A DNA stretch of 64,000 bases from Polytrichum commune (lineage: Eukaryota > Streptophyta > Polytrichopsida > Polytrichales > Polytrichaceae), in contig OX485803.1 of assembly GCA_950295325.1 (NCBI GenBank), forward strand, positions 40,623,554-40,687,553, read 5' to 3'. The stretch's first letter is position 1, and each line of letters starts with the position of its first letter. A program made the translations under genes and the position numbers. Shown piece by piece: positions 58,379 through 64,000 of the stretch. The notes under the pieces were generated by a model, which worked only from the letters and a program-made list of their open reading frames with translations, was not told the DNA's origin and made no database searches.

Positions 58379-59564
58379 CAATGAAGACAGTTGTGATTGT
58401 GAGAGTGTGAGTTTGAACATTGAACCTTGTTAGGGCGTCCATGGACGACGCCATCATGAGCAAGGCTGTCGTCATGTTCCCTAAATTCTTTGTTCTTTCC
58501 GCCTCCAACTCATACAACTTTTGCTCCATGTTGAACGTCTCGGCGTCTTTCCTTGCTATCCTTGCCTCCCGGGCTGTGTCAAACGCCATAACATCACTTC
58601 TCCATATGCGCTTGTCCTTGTCTTGTGATTCCACCCGCGCTAGGTACTCGCAATTGAAGTCATGGACAAAATCCACCATGTTGTCAGTGCCGGAGGATTT
58701 TCGTTTGCGACCCGTAGAGCCTGGAGTGGCATCACCCAGGGTGGCAGGTGTTGTGGAACTGGGTGTGGTGGTTGCGCTGGTTGTGGGGCTACATGCTGGA
58801 ACACAAGAAGGTATAAACGCAGCAGGTGGGCTGCGGCCAAATTGTTTCTTCAAGGGCGCAGCTGGGCGATCCGAGTCCACAACATCAGTTGGTTTCCCAA
58901 AAATCTGCCTCTTCCCGACGAAGCTCTCCATCTCGGTGTACATGGTTTCGGTAAACTCTAGTGGCATCCTCCTGGTTCTAGACAACTCCCTCTTCTCCTC
59001 TCTGCTCATGCCCCACCAATTCGCCGACCCCGACCCCTCAATGTAATCCTTTAATTTTTTGTACTCCTTTATGAGCCCATCCCACTTGTTTGTAATTTGG
59101 TCTGCATCCCGCGCCCTAAAGCCCACCACACCCATGCATCCCTCCAATACAGCTTTCCATGCGGTGCTCCCGTATACGAACCTTGCAAGGGAAGGCCGAT
59201 TGCAGTTGTGCCTCCCGTCCCATTCAATACGTTTTTGAGAGATGAGGACGAGCATTTCTGCCTCTGTCCAATTAGGCCCGCGTGCCTTGTGGGCTGATGC
59301 TCATGGAGGTTGTGTTGGAGCGGACGACGAGCGCCCACCAAGCGCCCCCCCACCGCCACGTGCACTTCTTCTGGACGCTGCTGGAGCTGAGCAAGCGGGC
59401 AGCTGACTGTCAAGAAACGCCGAACCATAATCCAAATTCCCGTCTCCTTGCTGCGGAGAAGACGTACGTGGAGAGGTGTCACCCAAGTCGACGACGTCGT
59501 CCATCATGATCGGAATGGCCTGCACATCGCCGTAGACGGTCAACCAAACATTCTGCCTACACAA
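58080..59564 (-). pseudogene. Harbinger ORF1 Myb/trihelix-like protein, one in-frame stop
   Basis: The frame from 59564 is interrupted only by a TGA at 59303-59301 and continues to 58080. Just after the stop lies a SANT/trihelix DNA-binding domain: GPNWTEAEMLVLISQKRIEW, a central W (STAWKAVLEGC), RDADQITNKWDGLIKEYKKL and ANWWGMSREEKREL. It is followed by a Ser/Thr/Pro-rich linker, a basic GRKRKSSG patch and a helical tail (EARIARKDAETFNMEQKLYE). This is the partner protein encoded by PIF/Harbinger elements, which binds DNA and helps the transposase. The likely start is the MMDDVVDLGD Met near 59507. Its 3' end overlaps the transposase 3' end antisense by about 300 bp. Confidence 0.85.
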
Positions 59565-62412
59565 AACTCATGTGCGAAGTGCAGGTTGAATGACACAGAT
59601 ATACATCAACCTGGAGTGCTGCCAATTGCACACCAAAAACGCAGGAAGTCCCGCTCTGCAGACAGTGGGGATGTGCCTTGGCGCATACCTGGGGGACGGA
59701 GGCCGACGAGGAGGCAGGCGATGGCAGTCACGGTCGCATCCACTGCACTCTAGGTATGAACATCCACATGCGCAGGAAGGACTCTGCAAGCGGCACTGCA
59801 GCTATTGAATAGACTGAGCGATAAAACAGGGCGGTGCTCACAGCTGGGAGTGTGCATAAAGAGGACTCACAATCGCGTGCACACTGTGTGTGCGTGCAAG
59901 GGCATCTGCAGAAGTCCTCACACAAGGTGACGACGGCACATGAACAAGGAAAAATACAGGTGGACCTGAACACATGAATGCAGGGGGGCTTGTAGCCCGC
60001 GCGAAAACACCACCCAAAAACAAATGCGGACATCCCGAATGCAAACAAAGAACGCAGGCAGAAAGCAAGACTGCGAGAACATGAATGTGCTGGTGTGCCG
60101 AAGGCATTACGACACACCGCCAAACACCACAGAAGCAATGAAGCCATTGGAAATTGTACGGGTGTGCCCACGGGAGGGCGCACATTCGTGCCGAGCACAG
60201 CACGGACGGCACATTGCAGCAACACATAAATCCTGCACACCATGCCGGCGAGATTTGCACAGGTAATGGGGCGTCTGGAACAACACGCTTATCCGCGAAA
60301 TGTACCGTAGCCAGCTGCACATAGGAAGCAGCAAAGGAAGTTCAGAGAGCACAACCGAGGAGTGGATGGGGCATTCCTGCTCTGGCGTCGATGCCCCAAA
60401 AACCAACCAGGCAGAATGCGGCATGTTGTTGCCGCACCCGCGAATCCCAATCCCAACAGCAGACACTACAAATAGAATTGAAAACAGGAGGTGCACTGGG
60501 AGAGCAACAACACACATACCTCAACTATGTGCCACAGATAACGCCCTCCCGAAGGCCACACGCCACGTGCTGTGCGAAGCCTCGCACAACCGTTCTGCAG
60601 ACAGAGCACAGACGATGCACGAGGGCGGGCATTCACCCCCCACCCAAAGAAAACACCGTTCGCAACTGGAAGTTGCATACTTGAAGGACGAAGGGGCAAG
60701 TCGCCGTGAATCAGACACACGAAAACAAAACACGACAACGAAAACCAGAAACACGGCAAGACAGATGCGGCAGAGGGGCTGGAGATACAACCGGCAGCTC
60801 ACAAGTGGTGGGCAATGCAGGTCCCCCCCACGCGGAATTTTTTTTAAATGTTTGAAAGCACAGAAGGGTGACAAAAAAAATCCAGATTCCATCGGGCAGG
60901 GCACGGATGCTGCGGTAGGTTCCAGAAATCGCCCGATCATGGTCCGGCTGGAGGCAATGTGATCGCCATGCACACGGACTCCCTGCGACCATGTGGAAAC
61001 CACGCACGGAAGTTGACAGCCCCAAAAATCCAAGCACTCGGTTCCAAGATGGGCGGCATGACGCATTCCGCACATGAAGCCATGCGCTCCCCCAACATCA
61101 GCATGGAGCCAGCAAGCTGGCGGTACGAGCCGGAGTCGCCCATATCGCGCACAGAAAAGCATTGGACCCCTCTCTGCGACGCTCCTGTGCCCAAAAAAAA
61201 AACCCCGGCATGCAAGGACGGAAACCCGACACATCAGCGAATGGTAGGCAGCATTCGGCAGTGGCGAATCCACACAAGAGGCCAATAAATGCAGGAAGGT
61301 GCAGAAACGCGTACTGTGTGCTAGCCGAGGGGAGAAACTCCGCATGTTCCTGTCGACACTCCAACCGCCAGCGCGGGAAGCCAACGGCACCCACCAAAGA
61401 TCCAAGGGGGAGTGTGGGCACAACGCACCACCAGGAGCCCCACCGGAATGTGAAGCAACAACGGTCGCAGACGGGAAACCCCAACACATATGGCACCAAC
61501 CAGAAACCTTGTTCGCGGCGGACAAAGCGAGTGCGTCGCACCCTCGACGAAGGAAGGGAGGAGGCACACAGGAAGAACATGAAGTAAACGGCACTCTGGA
61601 CATCACAATCCGGGAAGACGAAGGAGGAAACCTAGAATGCGCAACAGCAAAATGCACGCCCAGGGAGGCGACAGGATAACAGTAGGGATCCCACAACATT
61701 GCAGCGAAAGCAAGAAGAGGCCAGTGCCATTAACGCATGAAAAGGCACACGCAAGACAAGAAAAACACAAATGCCCGCGACCATGACGTCGTGGGCCTCT
61801 GGCACGACGAACCAGCGAGGGAGGTACCCCCACACACAGAGCAAAATATTGGACAGCCGGGGGTTGGAGACCCGCGACACCAACAGGCCATGCAGAGTGG
61901 AGACAGCAACGTACTCACCGGCTGCAATCGACACCCAGTATCCGACCTACGTCGCTGCGGCAATCACCAGAAAAGAAAACCCGCCAAAATTCCCAAGATC
62001 TAACACGTCCTCCAGTGGAAAACAACGCCACCCGTCTGCATGCTGTTGTGGACACCGCAACACGCAAACCAGTTCAATCAACGGGCTAGGCGATTTGGGG
62101 GGCAGAGGGTCGATCGCGTCCTCGACCGCAGGTGCATGCGAAGCAAGCACCGCAAACATGCGCAAACCCTGGGTATGGATCCCTCACCCCTGGGTATGGA
62201 TCCCTCACCGTATGAAAACGCGTTCTCGTCAACAGAAAATGTCCATCGCTGTGCCGCTTGCGTTGACGGAGCCGTGCTCCGCACCCCTGTGTGCTTGGCT
62301 CCGTTAACTGACACAACCCGAGGCACGCGGCTGCCTCTGACACACCTATATGCGACTCGGTACGTACCCGACGGATGCGACCCCCGTCAGCACTCAAACT
62401 ACGGTCACGGCA
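59565..62412. other. Harbinger right arm, A-rich non-coding
   Basis: Sampled sequence is strongly A-rich and T-poor on the plus strand (60001-60060: 28 A, 3 T), i.e. T-rich in the sense of the minus-strand Myb gene. Long open frames here (for example 60521-61699, minus) give Cys/Ser/Leu-rich products without domains. A short direct repeat CCTGGGTATGGATCCCTCAC occurs twice at about 62168-62208. Confidence 0.5.
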
Positions 62413-62451
62413 CCTAAACCGGGCACTACACCCCCTGGTGCGGCCCCCCCC
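62413..62451 (-). repeat. Harbinger right terminal inverted repeat
   Basis: CCTAAACCGGGCACTACACC... ending in a C-run of nine. It pairs with 54164-54207. Confidence 0.85.
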
Positions 62452-62990
62452 TTAGACCACTCCATATTTGGAAAGATGAATGTTATTCATTGGAGTTAGA
62501 CAACTCTCAATGAATAGATAAAGCTAGTTGGAATTAGATAGTTCCAACTAAGAGAATGGTTGGATGAACCAAGTTGGAATTAGACAGTTCCAACTAGAAA
62601 GAAGAATAGATGAATCCAATTGGAATTAGACAGTTCGAATTGGAAGAATGGAATTGAGATAAGAGATGAAAGAAGGTTCTAGAAGAACCAAAGATAGAAG
62701 ATTCACAGTAGAACTAGAAGATAGAGCTATGAATAGAATACTTTTACTATATGTAAAGATAGAAAGTAAAAGTAGGCCTTTGGCATAAGAGGAAGCTTGG
62801 GGGAGGAGAGAGGGGCTTTTTGTTGTTAGCTCTCTTTCCTATGGTCGGGTGGTAGAGCTTCTTTGACCAAACTTTATTCGGTTGTGGTTTGTACTTAGAG
62901 GAAGAAATAAAAATTGGGTTTGTTTCAATTCTTTACTTTGAGATTTTGTTGTCAAGAAACCAATTGCCAACCGGTGAGAGGTTCGTAACA

Positions 62991-64000
62991 GAATCCAACA
63001 ACTCAGACGGTTGATCACAAAAAACGAATGGGGGAGCACTCATGAACAAATGTTGTCATAGCTTATCTTCCTAGGAGGGGTGACTAGTTGACAAACAATT
63101 GACCATTTAAGATCTATCTACCTTATAGTTGTATATTGAGACCGTGCGTCCTTTAAGGGTGAAACACATGACGCATTTTTGTGCCCATTTACAGTTGCTC
63201 AAGCATATATGCCATTGGCGTGAGTTAAGTGCTCTTATCTAATGGTCATTACTTACGAGATGAGAACACCATAGTCCCAAGTAGTGGGTAACTCCCCTTT
63301 ACCTTTTAGAACTATTAGATATCCCAAGGTGGAGTCCTCTAGTTTTAAAAATAAAATAGAATGTAGTTGGAATTAGAGATGGTAAAGGTAACCAATAAAT
63401 AGCTAGATACACGTTACACGTAGAGACAATTATCACATACAAACATACCTCTCATCCATCTAACATGAAAACCCTAAAATAATATGCAACCCGTAGTTTA
63501 CTATTTCCAATTTCTTTGACTCTGGATTTAGCTTTAAAAACCCCGTATTAGTGTAGTCCAAGTTATTAGAGATGAATTGGCCACCAATCTAAAAGGGATT
63601 AGATTTTTGTGTTGGATGGATAAGAGGTACACTCGTATATGATAGTAATTCCCTCCCTCCATCACACACAAACACTTATTAAATAATAAGTGTCTGCTTA
63701 ATGCCATGCATGTCCACAGATATTGGTGGGGATAGCCAACGAACATTTGAAACTCGAGTATGTTACATCCAATCCCTGGCTAAAAGCAATGGAAAAATAC
63801 CCCATACTGGTGGGAGATGTTTGCTTGCTATGCTCACCAGTAAGTGTGGGTAGGGATTAAGATAAGTAACCAAATTAGGCACCCTAATTTCCTTAACCTT
63901 TACCTTACTAGAGTTTGGGAGGATTGGGAAGAATGTTAGCATATCAACACCATCTCGGCAAGTGTGGAGACGGAAGGGAAATGATGCAATAATGAGTGGA
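62991..64000. other. AT-rich intergenic DNA at window end
   Basis: No gene. 63520-63690 is a second copy of part of the repeat at 48680-48985. Confidence 0.4.

Larger units (their letters stand above)
54164..62451. mobile_element. 8.29-kb PIF/Harbinger DNA transposon, TSD TTA
   Basis: Flanked by TTA at 54161-54163 and 62452-62454, the duplication typical of PIF/Harbinger. The terminal inverted repeats are about 40 bp: left GGGCAGACCCGCACCAGG..., right (reverse complement) GGGGGGGGGCCGCACCAGG..., with GGTGTNGTGCC and GTTTAGG blocks in both. Base composition is much more GC-rich than the flanks. It holds a transposase (plus strand) and a Myb/trihelix-like protein (minus strand) in convergent order, each with one lesion. 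It is large for the family because of 2-3 kb non-coding arms. Confidence 0.9.
53958..62990. mobile_element. Probable solo LTR split by the Harbinger insertion
   Basis: The two flanks of the Harbinger element (53958-54163 and 62455-62990) together resemble one LTR of about 740 bp. It starts TGTAATGTAA, ends GGTTCGTAACA, and is flanked by near-identical pentamers AAATC / GAATC. Both parts carry the same recurring motif, GAGTTAGACAACTC or GGAATTAGACAGTTCC. No primer-binding site or internal coding region follows. The LTR ends are inferred. Confidence 0.4.

Noticed and set aside
60521-61699. 392-codon minus-strand open frame in the right arm
   Set aside because: Same cause: the T-poor plus strand leaves few stops. 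No motif, and composition matches the non-coding arm.
62940-62995. tRNA T-loop-like GAGGTTCGTAAC
   Set aside because: No cloverleaf can be drawn around it; it is better explained as the LTR end.

Overview
The window looks like plant nuclear DNA. It holds spliced genes with GT/AG introns, genes typical of land plants (a secreted GH31 alpha-glucosidase/xylosidase, an LpxD homologue, organelle-targeted proteins) and plant mobile-element types (Ty1/copia, PIF/Harbinger, many MITE-like repeats), plus scattered TTTAGGG-like motifs. I cannot fix the lineage from sequence alone.

Layout. 1-10 kb: repeat-rich, with hAT-like MITEs, a TIR element with 8-bp duplications, a LINE relic and a broken copia element. 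10.5-18 kb, minus strand: two small spliced genes that I reconstructed exon by exon, CGI121/TPRKB (six exons, 175 aa) and PCC1/LAGE3 (four exons, 122 aa). Both encode subunits of KEOPS, the tRNA t6A-modification complex, and they lie head-to-tail about 2.3 kb apart. 18.8-19.5 kb, plus: a plastid-type membrane protein, divergent from PCC1. 21.4-26.9 kb, plus: a five-exon GH31 gene (929 aa). 28.5-32.8 kb, minus: a ten-exon LpxD gene (352 aa) with a 5S-rRNA-like fragment in one intron. 33.5-35.9 kb, plus: an unidentified, probably mitochondrial, membrane/coiled-coil protein, divergent from LpxD. 36.8-38.6 kb, plus: an intronless Orn/Lys/Arg decarboxylase, followed by degenerate tandem repeats that carry copies of its 3' end. 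About 40.8-54 kb: gene-poor, AT-rich repeat territory. 54.16-62.45 kb: an 8.29-kb GC-rich PIF/Harbinger transposon with TIRs and a TTA duplication. It carries a convergent transposase and Myb/trihelix-like protein, each with one disabling lesion, and appears to be inserted in a solo LTR.

The most notable points are the clustering of two KEOPS subunit genes, the almost intact large Harbinger element with long U-rich leaders on both genes, a roughly 385-bp foldback inside a CGI121 intron, and the repeated duplication of gene 3' ends (stop codon included) just downstream of their genes.
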